A model generated the notes under the pieces. It searched no databases. It had not been told where the DNA came from and saw only the letters and a program-made list of their open reading frames with translations. Made by a program: the position numbers and the translations under genes. DNA of 64,000 bases from Pseudomonas silvicola. Its GTDB lineage: Bacteria; Pseudomonadota; Gammaproteobacteria; Pseudomonadales; Pseudomonadaceae. Positions 1 to 9,800 of this stretch are shown one piece after another. The stretch spans positions 7,214,501-7,278,500 of the forward strand of contig NZ_CP093280.1 in NCBI RefSeq assembly GCF_026651855.1. The letters run 5' to 3'. Numbering within the stretch: the stretch's first letter is position 1; each line of letters begins with the position of its first letter.

Positions 1-1
1 C

Positions 2-529
2 TACATCTCCACGGTGTTTTCCCTGAGCTACGGCGTCGCCACCTTGGGTTACAGCCGTGAAAGCTTCCTGGGCATGCTGTGTTTCGCGGTACTGTTCATG
101 GCGCTGGCGACACCGATCTCCGCGGCCTTGAGCGACCGCTTCGGGCGCAAGCCGGTGCTGGTACTGGGCGGTGTGCTGGCCATTGTTTCGGGCTTCGCCA
201 TGGAGCCGTTGCTGACCCAGGGGTCGACCACCAGCGTGGCCCTGTTCCTGAGCATCGAATTGTTTCTGATGGGCTTTACCTTCGCCCCCATGGGCGCCCT
301 GCTGCCGGAACTGTTCCCCACGCGGGTGCGCTACACCGGGGCTTCGGCGGCCTATAACCTGGGCGGTATCGTCGGCGCGTCGGCCGCGCCGTTCGCGGCG
401 CAGAAGCTGGTGAGCCTGGGTGGGCTGAGCTGGGTGGGCGGGTATGTATCAGCGGCAGCACTGCTCAGCGTGCTGGCGGTGCTGTGCCTGAAAGAAACGC
501 GGGATGAGGATTTGAGCCTGGTGGACTGA
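2..529 (+). CDS. MFS metabolite:H+ symporter, C-terminal part (cut by window edge)
   Basis: The reading frame is open from base 2 and ends at TGA 527-529, so the 5' part lies outside the window. About 175 residues remain, forming the second half of a 12-helix major facilitator permease in the inner membrane. The loop signature DRFGRKPVLVLGG and a later PELFPTRVRYTGASAAYNL stretch are typical of the metabolite:H+ symporter subfamily (ShiA/ProP/YhjE-like), which imports organic acids or osmolytes. The substrate cannot be told from this half. It converges on purT, with a short hairpin between them. Confidence 0.85.
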   Translation, partial: YISTVFSLSYGVATLGYSRESFLGMLCFAVLFMALATPISAALSDRFGRKPVLVLGGVLAIVSGFAMEPLLTQGSTTSVALFLSIELFLMGFTFAPMGALLPELFPTRVRYTGASAAYNLGGIVGASAAPFAAQKLVSLGGLSWVGGYVSAAALLSVLAVLCLKETRDEDLSLVD

Positions 530-540
530 GGTTGCAAGCT

Positions 541-564
541 GCAAGCCAAGGATTCCTGGCTTGC
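541..564. terminator. Hairpin between convergent MFS gene and purT
   Basis: GCAAGCCA pairs with TGGCTTGC across a short loop, with GGA/TCC extending the stem. It lies between the two convergent stops, so it could terminate both transcripts. No strong T-tract follows, so strength is uncertain. Confidence 0.5.
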
Positions 565-574
565 AGCGCCACGC

Positions 575-1756
575 TTACAACTCGACGTTGACGGCTTGTG
601 CAGCGCGGGTCGCCTTGGAGCGGGCCGCCTCGATGGACTCGTCACGCGCCAGGGCCACGCCCATGCGGCGTTGGCCGGCCACTTCCGGCTTGCCGAACAG
701 GCGCAAGGCCGTGTCCGGCTCGCTCAGGGCCGCGCCCAGGTTGGCGAACGCGGTCTGGGTGGAGTTGCCTTCCACCAGGATCACCGCCGAAGCGGACGGG
801 CCGAACTGGCGCACCAGCGGAATCGGCAGGCCGAGGATGGCGCGGGCGTGCAGGGCGAACTGGGACAGGTCCTGGGAAATCAGGGTCACCAGGCCAGTGT
901 CGTGAGGGCGCGGCGAGACTTCGCTGAACCACACCTGGTCACCCTTCACGAACAGCTCGACGCCGAACAGGCCACGGCCACCCAGGGCCTCGGTCACAGC
1001 CTTGGCCACGCGCTCCGACTCGGCCAGGGCCACCGGGCTCATGGCCTGGGGCTGCCAGGACTCCTGATAATCGCCCTTCTCCTGGCGGTGGCCCACCGGG
1101 GCCAGGAAGGTGGTACCACCGACGTGGCGCACGGTCAGCAGGGTGATCTCGTAGTCGAAGTCGATGAAGCCTTCGATGATCACCCGGCCCTTGCCGGCAC
1201 GGCCGCCTTCCTGGGCGTAGTCCCAGGCCTTCTGCACGTCGTCGGCGCTCTTGATCAGGCTCTGGCCCTTGCCCGACGAGCTCATCACTGGCTTGACCAC
1301 GCACGGGAAACCCAGGTCCTGCACAGCGTTGCGGTACTCTTCGAAGGTGTCGGCGAAGTGGTACGGCGAGGTCGGCAGGTCCAACTCTTCGGCGGCCAGG
1401 CGGCGGATACCTTCACGGTTCATGGTCAACTGCGCGGCGCGGGCGGTCGGCACCACGGTAAAGCCTTCGGACTCCAGTTCCACCAGGGTAGCGGTGGCGA
1501 TGGCTTCGATTTCCGGCACGATGTAGTGCGGCTTCTCGGCCTCGATCACCGCACGCAGCGCGGCCCCATCGAGCATGTTGATCACATGGCTGCGGTGGGC
1601 GACCTGCATGGCCGGGGCATTGGCATAACGGTCGACGGCGATCACTTCAACGCCCAGGCGTTGCAGCTCGATCACGACTTCCTTGCCCAGCTCGCCGCAG
1701 CCACACAGCAGTACGCGCGTCGCGGTAGGCGACAGTGGAGTTCCGATACGGGTCAT
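575..1756 (-). CDS. purT: Formate-dependent GAR transformylase 2
   Basis: A 393-residue ATP-grasp enzyme that makes formyl-GAR from GAR, formate and ATP in de novo purine synthesis, in the cytosol. The length matches the E. coli enzyme (392). An N-terminal Rossmann-like segment GCGELGKE (residues 19-26) is followed by the ATP-grasp core with [12 protein letters not shown] and the metal-binding region [12 protein letters not shown], all characteristic of PurT. It stands alone on the minus strand. The purL gene for the next pathway step lies in the same window at 11479-15375. Confidence 0.97.
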   Translation of the reverse strand: MTRIGTPLSPTATRVLLCGCGELGKEVVIELQRLGVEVIAVDRYANAPAMQVAHRSHVINMLDGAALRAVIEAEKPHYIVPEIEAIATATLVELESEGFTVVPTARAAQLTMNREGIRRLAAEELDLPTSPYHFADTFEEYRNAVQDLGFPCVVKPVMSSSGKGQSLIKSADDVQKAWDYAQEGGRAGKGRVIIEGFIDFDYEITLLTVRHVGGTTFLAPVGHRQEKGDYQESWQPQAMSPVALAESERVAKAVTEALGGRGLFGVELFVKGDQVWFSEVSPRPHDTGLVTLISQDLSQFALHARAILGLPIPLVRQFGPSASAVILVEGNSTQTAFANLGAALSEPDTALRLFGKPEVAGQRRMGVALARDESIEAARSKATRAAQAVNVEL

Positions 1757-1829
1757 TTCAGGTCCTTAAGGGGAACGGGTTATCGCAGGCCACCAGCTGC
1801 GGCCCACCGAAGCGGCCATTTTACATCAA

Positions 1830-2297
1830 TCAGCCGGCCGCCGTGGTGCGACGCGACCGCCAGGCCATGGCCAGCCACACGCAGGTGACCCCGGCGAACT
1901 TGGAGCCCAGGGCAGTGAGGACCACCGCCGGTGCCAGGGCACCGATCATGCCGAAGAAGATGAAGGTATCCAGCGGAATGCTCAGCGCCGAGCTGATCCA
2001 CAGGCGGTCGTGCAGTGGGCGCCTGGTGACGGTGAACACCAGCCAGTCGATCAGTTCGGACAGGCCGAACGCGGTGGCACTGGCCAGGGCGATGGCCGGG
2101 TCCGAGGTGACATAGGACAGCACCAGCGCCACCAGCATGGCGACGAAGGCGCCGTGGCCAAAGCGGGTCTGGACCATGTCGCGCAGAATGAACACCAACC
2201 CGCCCCAGGCCGACCAGATGACGTCCAGGTGCGGCGCGGCACTGAAGGCGAAGTTGATCAGCACGACGCTGGCAATGTAGGAAAGCAGGAAAAGCAT
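1830..2297 (-). CDS. VUT family (YhhQ-like) membrane transporter
   Basis: A 155-residue, strongly hydrophobic protein with about five or six membrane spans. The sequence FGLSELIDWLVF and the following TRRPL...SALSIPLDTFIFFG resemble the Vut_1/DUF165 family, whose YhhQ member imports queuosine precursors. Length fits the short members of the family. It lies 57 bp downstream of the DUF1289 gene in the same direction and is probably co-transcribed with it. I see no preQ1-type riboswitch in front of it, so the substrate is an inference from the family only. Confidence 0.75.
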   Translation of the reverse strand: MLFLLSYIASVVLINFAFSAAPHLDVIWSAWGGLVFILRDMVQTRFGHGAFVAMLVALVLSYVTSDPAIALASATAFGLSELIDWLVFTVTRRPLHDRLWISSALSIPLDTFIFFGMIGALAPAVVLTALGSKFAGVTCVWLAMAWRSRRTTAAG

Positions 2298-2354
2298 GGT
2301 GCCTCGGGGCGGATGCCATCAATGAACAGGGCCGGTCGCCCAGAAGAGCAAACA

Positions 2355-2555
2355 TCAGGCGCCGGCGACGAACATCATGCCGCCGGCCACGGCGCGCTCG
2401 TGGGATTTGACCAGCACTTCGCGGCGCTCGTCGTTGCTCATGCGCCCCCAGCGGGTGATCTCGGCCGCCGTGCGTTGGCAGCCAGTGCAGATATCGTCGT
2501 CATCCAGGGCACACACCTGCACACAGGGCGAGGCGACGGGGCGTTCTTGGGTCAT
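2355..2555 (-). CDS. DUF1289 small cysteine-rich protein
   Basis: A 66-residue protein with SPCVQVC followed by DDICTGCQRTAAEI and W-GRM, the conserved pattern of DUF1289, probably a small metal- or Fe-S-binding module of unknown role. Its ATG overlaps the TGA of the upstream gamma-carbonic anhydrase gene by one base (TGATG), so translation is likely coupled. Confidence 0.85.
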   Translation of the reverse strand: MTQERPVASPCVQVCALDDDDICTGCQRTAAEITRWGRMSNDERREVLVKSHERAVAGGMMFVAGA

Positions 2556-3079
2556 CAGTCTTCCTGGGGCTCAAGCTCCCGGGCGTAGCGCCGGGCATTG
2601 TGGACATAGTGGGCGGCGCTGCCTTCGAGCATCTTCTTCTGCGCCTCGGTCAGCTCGCGTACAACCTTGCCGGGCGAGCCCATCACCAACGAACCGTCGG
2701 GGATCTCCTTGCCTTCGGCGATCAGCGCGTTGGCGCCGATGATGCAGTACTTGCCGATCTTCGCGCCGTTGAGGATCACCGCGTTGATACCGATCAGGCT
2801 GTAATCGCCCACCGTGCAGCCATGCAACATGGCGTTATGGCCGATTGTAACACCGCGCCCCAGCGTCAGGGGCGAGCCCATGTCGGTGTGCATCACGGTA
2901 CCGTCCTGCACGTTGCTGTCAGGGCCGATGTCGATCAACTCGTTATCGCCACGCAACACGGCGCCGAACCACACGCTGGCGTTTTCCTGCAGGCGCACGC
3001 GGCCGATCAGGGTGGCAGTGGGGGCGGCCCAACTGTCGGGGTGCGTCTCGACACGGGCATCGCCCAGGCGGTATTTCAT
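2555..3079 (-). CDS. Gamma-carbonic anhydrase family hexapeptide protein
   Basis: A 174-residue left-handed beta-helix protein of the YrdA/PaaY/CaiE type. Hexapeptide repeats run through residues 15-140. HTDMG and GHNAMLHGC provide the spaced histidines used to bind metal at the trimer interface in this family. Members range from carbonic anhydrase to thioesterase-like activity, so the reaction is not certain. It heads a short minus-strand operon with DUF1289 and the VUT transporter. Confidence 0.88.
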   Translation of the reverse strand: MKYRLGDARVETHPDSWAAPTATLIGRVRLQENASVWFGAVLRGDNELIDIGPDSNVQDGTVMHTDMGSPLTLGRGVTIGHNAMLHGCTVGDYSLIGINAVILNGAKIGKYCIIGANALIAEGKEIPDGSLVMGSPGKVVRELTEAQKKMLEGSAAHYVHNARRYARELEPQED

Positions 3080-3121
3080 CGGTGAGTCCTCAGGCAGGCA
3101 AGTGGCGGCTCGCGGGTCCGC

Positions 3122-3721
3122 TCAGGTTGAGGTGAAACGCTCAGGGGGCCGGTGCAGGCTGATGTCAGCGTCGTAGATCAAGTTGACCAACTCCACGATC
3201 ATGATCGCCGACAAGCCCCAGATCTTGTATTCACCAAAGCGATAGCTGGGCACATACCAACTGCGGCCCTGGTAATCGATACGGTGGGTATGTTCGCGCG
3301 GGTCCTGGCGGAAGAACGCCAGCGGCACGTTGAACACCGCGGCGATCTCGGCGTCATTGGCGCGGTATTCGACGAAGTCGGGAATGATGCCCACGAAAGG
3401 CGTGACCTTGAGGCCATGCTTGGACACCAGCGGGCTCAAGGGCCCCAGTACCTCGACCAGCCCTGGCGGCAAGCCAATCTCTTCCTCGGCCTCGCGCAGG
3501 GCAGTGAACACCAGGTCGGGGTCTTCGGGGTCGCGGCGCCCACCAGGGAACGCCACTTCGCCGCCGTGGGTGGAGAGGCCCTTGGCGCGCAGGGTCAGCA
3601 CCAGCTCTGGCTCGTCACTGCGGGTAATGGGCATCAGCACGGCAGCCTCGGGAAAACGACGATCGGTCTCCAGGGTCCGTGGCCTGTGGCTGCTCATCCG
3701 ACGCAGTAGCTCGTCCAGCAT
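3122..3721 (-). CDS. NUDIX hydrolase, CoA pyrophosphatase type
   Basis: A 199-residue NUDIX protein. The motif LRAKGLSTHGGEVAFPGG in front of the Nudix box (GGRRDPED...REAEEEIG) is the UPF0035-type signature of CoA pyrophosphatases (NUDT7/YeaB), which split CoA into 4'-phosphopantetheine and 3',5'-ADP. The frame is open 10 codons further upstream, but I chose the ATG at 3721 because a purine-rich AAGAGAGAGA site precedes it. It diverges from the next NUDIX gene. Confidence 0.88.
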   Translation of the reverse strand: MLDELLRRMSSHRPRTLETDRRFPEAAVLMPITRSDEPELVLTLRAKGLSTHGGEVAFPGGRRDPEDPDLVFTALREAEEEIGLPPGLVEVLGPLSPLVSKHGLKVTPFVGIIPDFVEYRANDAEIAAVFNVPLAFFRQDPREHTHRIDYQGRSWYVPSYRFGEYKIWGLSAIMIVELVNLIYDADISLHRPPERFTST

Positions 3722-3838
3722 GGTCTCTCTCTTTTCGATGCCCTGGGGCAATCATGCACCAAACTCGCGCCCTGCCCAACCCCCTTGCTCGGCGAGCCCG
3801 CTGGCGCCAAGATAGGCGCAGCGAACAGGAAGCCCGAG

Positions 3839-4390
3839 ATGAAATTCTGCAGCCAGTGCGGCAACCCGGTCAGCCAGCTCATCCCCCAGGGCGATAACCG
3901 CCTGCGGTACGTGTGCGGGCACTGTGAATTCGTTCACTACCAGAACCCCAATATAGTCGCCGGTTGCCTGCCCGTGTGGGGCGATCGCATCTTGCTGTGC
4001 CGGCGCGCCATCGAACCGCGCCGCGGCTACTGGACCCTGCCCGCCGGCTTCATGGAAAATGGCGAGACCCTGGAGCAGGCCGCCGCCCGCGAGACCGACG
4101 AAGAAGCGTGCGCACGCGTGCGCCAACTGGCGCTGTACACGCTGTTCGACTTGCCGCACATCAGCCAGGTACACGTGTTCTTCCGCGCCGAACTGGCCGA
4201 CCTGGATTTCGCCGTCGGCGAGGAGAGCCTGGAGGTCCGCCTGTTTGCCCAGCACGAGGTCCCTTGGGCGCAGCTGGCTTTTCCCACGGTAAGCCGTACC
4301 TTAGAATGCTACTTTGCCGACCGCCAGGGTCACGACTACCCGGTTCGCAATGAATATCTGCCGCCGCTGCACGGGCTGGCGCAGACCTGA
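3839..4390 (+). CDS. NUDIX hydrolase with N-terminal zinc ribbon
   Basis: A 183-residue protein. An N-terminal zinc ribbon (CSQCG near residue 4, CGHC near residue 27) is followed by a perfect Nudix box, G-x5-E-x7-REx2EE (GFMENGETLEQAAARETDEE). Zinc-ribbon NUDIX proteins include NADH/ADP-ribose pyrophosphatases, but the exact substrate is unknown. The ATG at 3839 is preceded by AGGA, so the open TTG frame further upstream is not needed. Confidence 0.88.
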   Translation: MKFCSQCGNPVSQLIPQGDNRLRYVCGHCEFVHYQNPNIVAGCLPVWGDRILLCRRAIEPRRGYWTLPAGFMENGETLEQAAARETDEEACARVRQLALYTLFDLPHISQVHVFFRAELADLDFAVGEESLEVRLFAQHEVPWAQLAFPTVSRTLECYFADRQGHDYPVRNEYLPPLHGLAQT

Positions 4391-4454
4391 ACCCGACCGT
4401 GTCACGCGGCACCGGCGCAAGCGGGGTGCGTTTACCTGCAGGATTGATCGTTAA

Positions 4455-5039
4455 ATGCGCTGGTTGCTTGCCCTCTTCTGTCTGTCGTTCGCCACCGTGT
4501 CCTCGGCTGCCTTCACCGTCACCATCGAGAAAAAGCCGGTGTCGCAACTGCCCGCCAACGTCATCGACCCCGTGCACGGGGTGACGCCCAGCGTGCCGAA
4601 GAATCTCGCCAACGCCGTGGTCGACAAGGTGCTGGTGATCAAGTCGACGCACCAGTTGCAACTGCTCAGTGAGGGCCAGCCGCTCAAGACCTACCGTGTG
4701 TCCCTGGGCAAACGCCCGCGCGGGCCGAAGGAGTACGAGGGTGACATGCGTACCCCCGAAGGCTTCTACTGGCTGGACTGGCGCAAGGTCAGCGACCGCT
4801 TCAACCTGGCCATCCACGTCTCCTACCCCAACACCACCGACGCGGCACGCGCCCGCAATGCCGGCGTCCCGGCGGGTGGCATGATCATGATCCACGGCAC
4901 CCCGGACAGCGAGGACTACCCCGAGTGGTATTTCAACAGCCTGGACTGGACCGACGGCTGCATCGCCATGAAAAACCAGGACATGCGCGAGCTGTGGAGC
5001 ATGGTCAAGGATGGCACCATGATTGAAATCCGACCTTGA
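4455..5039 (+). CDS. Secreted L,D-transpeptidase (YkuD) family protein
   Basis: A 194-residue protein with an N-terminal signal peptide (about residues 1-18, ending SSA). The YkuD catalytic domain spans roughly residues 58-193, with HGTPD and DWTDGCIAM supplying the catalytic His and Cys. Such enzymes cross-link or modify peptidoglycan, or attach lipoprotein, in the periplasm. It stands alone after the NUDIX gene, with its own 64-bp upstream gap. Confidence 0.88.
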   Translation: MRWLLALFCLSFATVSSAAFTVTIEKKPVSQLPANVIDPVHGVTPSVPKNLANAVVDKVLVIKSTHQLQLLSEGQPLKTYRVSLGKRPRGPKEYEGDMRTPEGFYWLDWRKVSDRFNLAIHVSYPNTTDAARARNAGVPAGGMIMIHGTPDSEDYPEWYFNSLDWTDGCIAMKNQDMRELWSMVKDGTMIEIRP

Positions 5040-5128
5040 GCCTGCACCGGCCAGCAGCCCCTTGAACAAAATGGAACGATAGTTCCAGATTCTTCCTACA
5101 GATTTCCTGGACGTATCCGAATTCGAAC

Positions 5129-5177
5129 GAGTGTGTAAATAGGTAAATTCTTCCCTATCGGATGTATTTACCCACTC
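5129..5177. promoter_or_regulatory. Imperfect inverted repeat in front of the TpsB gene
   Basis: Two 13-bp arms, GAGTGTGTAAATA (5129-5141) and TATTTACCCACTC (5165-5177), match at about 12 positions, with a second small stem ATAGG/CCTAT inside. It lies just upstream of the chosen TpsB start and in clearly AT-richer DNA than the neighbours. It may be an operator or a leader hairpin. I see no known regulator motif. Confidence 0.4.
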
Positions 5178-5191
5178 AGAAGAATAACAAG

Positions 5192-6817
5192 ATGCGTGCA
5201 CTCCTCCGCCTGTTGGCCTGCTGCACCCTCCTGGCCCCGGCCGCCTACGCCGACGAGACCCTGCGCTGGCTTGACCAGCAGCGGCGCGAGCGCGACGGCC
5301 TGGAACGCGAGGAACGCCTGCGCCAACTGCAGCGCCAGGTACAGGCCGTTCCCCAAGGGCGACCGCCAGAGGCTGACGACGGCAATGACCCATGCTGGCC
5401 TTTGCCTGGCGTTCGCCTGAGCGGCAACCGGCTGATCAGCGACGCCGTCTTGCGTCAGCGGCTGGCGCCTTACGTGCGCCCCTGCCTGAGCGTCGACGCC
5501 ATCCGTCACATGCTCGCCGCCATCACCCGGGCCTATGTGCAACGTGGCTACATCGCCGCCCGCGCCTACCCGGCCGCGCCGCCCACGGCGGGCGAACCAT
5601 TGGAGATAACGGTGGACGAGGGGTTCGTCGAGTCCATCGAGCTGAATGACGACAGCCTGCCGGTGTCGCTCAAGGGCGCTTTTCCCGACATGGTGGGCAG
5701 GCCCTTGCACCTGCCTGCCCTGGAACAGGGGCTGGACCAGCTCAACCGCCTGCGCAGCATCGACCTTCAAGCGCAGATCGCGCCGGGTGAACTGGAAGGT
5801 GGCTCGCGGATCCTGCTGGTGCAACGCGGGCACCACTCTCGCTGGGGCCTGGGCGTGCGGTACGGCAACGGTGGGGATGTTGTCACCGGCCGCCACGGCT
5901 TGAGCCTGGTGGCCAGCCACGACAACCCGCTGCACTTGAACGATGTGCTGCACGTCAGCCTGTTCCGCAGTGTCGGCGCCGCCCCCAACCATGCCAGCGG
6001 CGTGGGCCTGTATTACAGCGTTCCCCACGGTCCCTGGACGCTGGGTGCCAGCCTGGCGCGCAGCCAGCAGGTGGCTTTCGCGCCGGTCAGCCGTACGCGT
6101 AGCGAAGCCGTCGGTACCCGCGAAAGCCTGAGCCTGAACCGCACGGTGTGGCGTGACCAGCACACCCTGGTCGGCGCCAGCCTGCGCCTGACCCGCAAAA
6201 GCCAGGCGCGCTGGATCGCAGGCCGGCGCTATGCCCGCGTCGATGACCACCTGACCAGCGCCGGCCTGGACCTGAACGTGCTGTGGCTGGGCCGCGCCAC
6301 CTGGAGCGGGCAATTGGGCTACGACCACGGCCTGCCCTGGTTCAATGCCACCGCCAGCAGCCACCAACGCTGGCGCGCGGCGGTGATGCGCACCCGGCAA
6401 TGGCCTGCTCCGGGGCGCCTGTGGCGCTGGGACAGCAGCCTGGAGGCGCAATACAGCCCCAACCCCCTGCCCGCCAGTGAGCAGGCGCTGCTCAGCAGCC
6501 CCAACAGTGTGCGCGGCTTTCGCGACAGCAACATCGCCGCCAGCAGCGCCCTGGTGTGGCGCAACAGCCTGGGCGTGACGCTGCCGCTGGGCCGCGGCCT
6601 GGCCCTGACGCCCCAGGTGGGCCTGGACTACGGCCGCGGCTGGGGCACCTACACCCGCGATCACCAGTACCCCGCCCTCGCCGCCCTGAGCGGCGGCGCC
6701 AGCCTTGGCTGGCCGGGCGGTGAACTGAAACTCGAATATCGCCATGCCATGGTGATCAAGGACGGCCCTTCCTCAGAGCCGGGCTTCTGGAACACGGAGC
6801 TGAAACTGGACTTCTGA
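5192..6817 (+). CDS. TpsB outer-membrane transporter (ShlB/FhaC/HecB family)
   Basis: A 541-residue two-partner secretion pore. The signal peptide is at about residues 1-20 (MRALLRLLACC...AYA). A charged helix-rich segment is followed by POTRA domains (beginning near CWPLPGVRLSGN). The C-terminal half is a 16-strand-type beta barrel that contains VRGF, the FhaC-type loop motif, and ends in phenylalanine as outer-membrane proteins do. It exports the TpsA encoded 24 bp downstream. The frame is open from 5162, but the start at 5192 gives a clean signal peptide. FhaC itself is about 550 residues after processing. Confidence 0.93.
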   Translation: MRALLRLLACCTLLAPAAYADETLRWLDQQRRERDGLEREERLRQLQRQVQAVPQGRPPEADDGNDPCWPLPGVRLSGNRLISDAVLRQRLAPYVRPCLSVDAIRHMLAAITRAYVQRGYIAARAYPAAPPTAGEPLEITVDEGFVESIELNDDSLPVSLKGAFPDMVGRPLHLPALEQGLDQLNRLRSIDLQAQIAPGELEGGSRILLVQRGHHSRWGLGVRYGNGGDVVTGRHGLSLVASHDNPLHLNDVLHVSLFRSVGAAPNHASGVGLYYSVPHGPWTLGASLARSQQVAFAPVSRTRSEAVGTRESLSLNRTVWRDQHTLVGASLRLTRKSQARWIAGRRYARVDDHLTSAGLDLNVLWLGRATWSGQLGYDHGLPWFNATASSHQRWRAAVMRTRQWPAPGRLWRWDSSLEAQYSPNPLPASEQALLSSPNSVRGFRDSNIAASSALVWRNSLGVTLPLGRGLALTPQVGLDYGRGWGTYTRDHQYPALAALSGGASLGWPGGELKLEYRHAMVIKDGPSSEPGFWNTELKLDF

Positions 6818-6841
6818 CTCATCGACAAAAGAGATAACAAC

Positions 6842-9800
6842 GTGAATCAGCACACCTTTCGCTTTCCCCTCGACCCCTTGCGCTGGGCCATTGCCAGCGC
6901 GCTGCTGGGCTCCAGCCTGGCGGCCCTTGGCGACGGCGTCACGCCAGTGGCCGGGCCCGCGGGCATGCCCGTGGTCGTCGACCAACAAGGCATTCCCGCC
7001 GTGGACATCGTCATGCCCGACGCCCAGGGCACGTCCCACAACCGCTTCGGTGATTACAACGTCGATGCACAGGGCTTGATCATCAACAACGCCCTGCAGG
7101 GCGGCCAGTCGCAATTGGGCCCTGTAGTGGAGGCCAACCGGCATTTTCAGGGCCAGGCCGCCAGCGCCATCGTGTTCGAAGTGACGGGCATGAGCAGCTC
7201 GCGCATCAATGGCCCCCAGGAGATCTTCGGCCAGCGGGCCGACTACATCCTGGCCAACCCCAATGGCATCAGCGCCAACGGTGCCAGCTTCATCAACACC
7301 AACCGCGCCACCTTCCTGGTAGGCATTCCGGAACTGGAGGACGGCCGCATCGTGCGCCTGGCCGCCAGCCATGACCAGGCAGTCCTGGCGGTAGGTGAAG
7401 GCGGAATCACCAACCCCCAGGGGGCACTGGAGTTGATCACCCCGGTCATCGATGGCCGCGGCCTGCTGGCCAGCCGGGACGCACTGGACATCACCCTGGG
7501 GCACAACACCCTGGCTTATCCGGACCGGACGCTGCTGCACACCGCCGCGCCAACGGCGCCGCCTGTCGACGCCCACCTGCTGGGCGCCATGCGCGCCGGG
7601 CGTATCAGCATCGTCAGCACCACTGAAGGCGCCGGGGTAAAGATGCCCGCCAGCCACCTGGTGGGCCGCGAAGGGGTGGCCATCAAGGCACAGGGTGACG
7701 TGCACCTGGGCCAGGGCATCGTCAGCGCCGCCCAGGGCGATGTGCACCTGGACAGCAATGCCGACCTGCGCCTGACCGCCGTGCAGGTCAAAGGCGAAAA
7801 CATCGAGATCAGGGCCGGCAAGGCCTTGCGCCTGGATACCCGCGCCCGCGAGCAGGTGAGCCGCGACCACCAGCAGAAAGACCGCAAGGCCTGGTTCATA
7901 CCCACCGAGGAGTACTCCAGACGCACCACCACGACCACCCGCGAACACCTGGCCACCGACCTGCAAACTCCGGGCGACCTGAGCCTGGCGGCCGGCACTG
8001 CCCTGCACCTGAGCGGCGCCACCGGCAAGGCAGGCAAGACCCTGACCCTGGACAGCAAGGGCACCACCACCGTTGAAGCGGTAGTGGACCGCAAGGAGGT
8101 GTTCGAAACCGTGCGCCACCGCAAGCACCTGTGGCGCGGCGACAGCAACACCACCAATAGCAGCGAGACCCATCGCCCCAGCGTGCTGGAGGGAGCCGTG
8201 GTCAACGTCGACAGCGTCGGCGACGTAGTCATCGTTGGCAGCCGCCTGCACAGCCAGGGTGACGGCACGCTGCGCACCGCGGGCGGTGTCACGCTGGACA
8301 GCCAGGCGCTGACCGGTGGTCAGCAGAATGCCGACTACCGTGGCGACCTGGCCGGCGGGTTTTTCTTCGGCAAGACTGCCAGCGACAACACCACCAGGGT
8401 CAGCCAGAAAGGCAGTGAAATGCACTCGGCGTCCAACCTGCGCGTGGACGTGGTCGACAAGGCCGTGCTGATCGGTTCGCGCCTTGATGCCAAGGGCGAC
8501 GTCGTCGTCACCGCCCCCCAGGGCATCGAATTGCGCCCGGCCCTGGACACCGAGCAACACAACGGTCAGGCAAAGCAGCAAGGCTTTGCCGTGGCGGCTG
8601 GCGAAACCAAGCAGGCGGGCGACGGCAAGGACAGCAGCAAGCAGTATTACGCCGAGGTCGGCTACAAGGTTGAAAACACCAGAAGCGACCGTGCCACCAG
8701 CACGCCGGTAGCGCCTGAAATCAAGGGTGGCACGGTGAAGCTGAAGAGCGAAGGCACCGTGAAGCTGGTCGACGCCAAGGTTCATAGTGAGACCGCCACG
8801 CACATCGACGCACCGCACCAGCAACTGCTCGCCAGCCCGGCAACCAAGCGCGAAAGCCGCACCCTCACCACCAGCGAAGGCACCTTGCGCGTCACCGGCG
8901 GCATCGACCGGGCCGGCAGCAGCTTCGACGGCGGGTACGCGAAAGACACGCAAAGCCGGGATGAAGCCACCCACGACGGCACGGTCATGACCAGCAATGG
9001 CAGCCAGGCGCTCACAGGCGACACCTTCACCAGCGAAGGCTCGTCGGTGGCCAGCAAGGGCAAGACCAGCCTGGGCTTCAGGCAAGCCACGCATCTGGCC
9101 GTCAACGACAAGGTGACCACCGAAGAACACCGACACGCCACCCGTGCTTCCCTGGGCGCCAGCGCCGAATACACCGACATCACCCGCCCTATCGAGAAAG
9201 TGGTGAAAGGCGAGGACCAGAGCCGCTTCCAGAACCAGGCGGTGGAAGACAACCTTTACGCGCCCAGCCTGGGTGCCGACCTGATGGTGACCCACCTGCA
9301 ACGCGACAGCGTCAAGGCCGACGAGACCGCCAGGGTGTCGAGCCTTGGCGGCAGCGAAGTACAGGTCAATGTGCGCGATGCCCTGAAGGACGTCGGCACC
9401 CGTTACCAGGCCACCGAAGGCAAGGTGCTGATCACTGCCGGCAGCCATGACCAGGCCGCTGCCGCCAATCGTGCCCACGACAGCCTCAAGCGCCTGGACG
9501 TGGACGTTCGTGCCCGGCTGGACACCAACACGGGCTCCGACCTCAACGTCAAAGTGGTCGGCAGCGGTGGCTCCATCGACAAGCAGGGCCAACAGCACAC
9601 CGCCGTGCCGAGCCTGATCGAGGGCAAGGCCGGCATTCAGGTGCAGCTGGGCACCGACGGTCGCTACGAAGGCAGCCAGTTCAAGAGTGAAGCGGGCGAC
9701 ATCAGCCTCAAGGCCGGCGGCGCCGTGGCGCTCGAACAAGCGCGGGACCAGCAGACAACCCAGGAGACCACCGTCAACGGCTCATCCTGGGTCAAAGTGG

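Noticed and set aside
4161-5393. 410-codon minus-strand frame across the NUDIX and L,D-transpeptidase genes
   Set aside because: Arg/Gly/Ala-rich shadow that crosses two real genes and the tpsB promoter region.
6773-9739. 988-codon open frame on the minus strand
   Set aside because: Antisense to the TpsA gene, low-complexity GC shadow with no ribosome site or family motifs.
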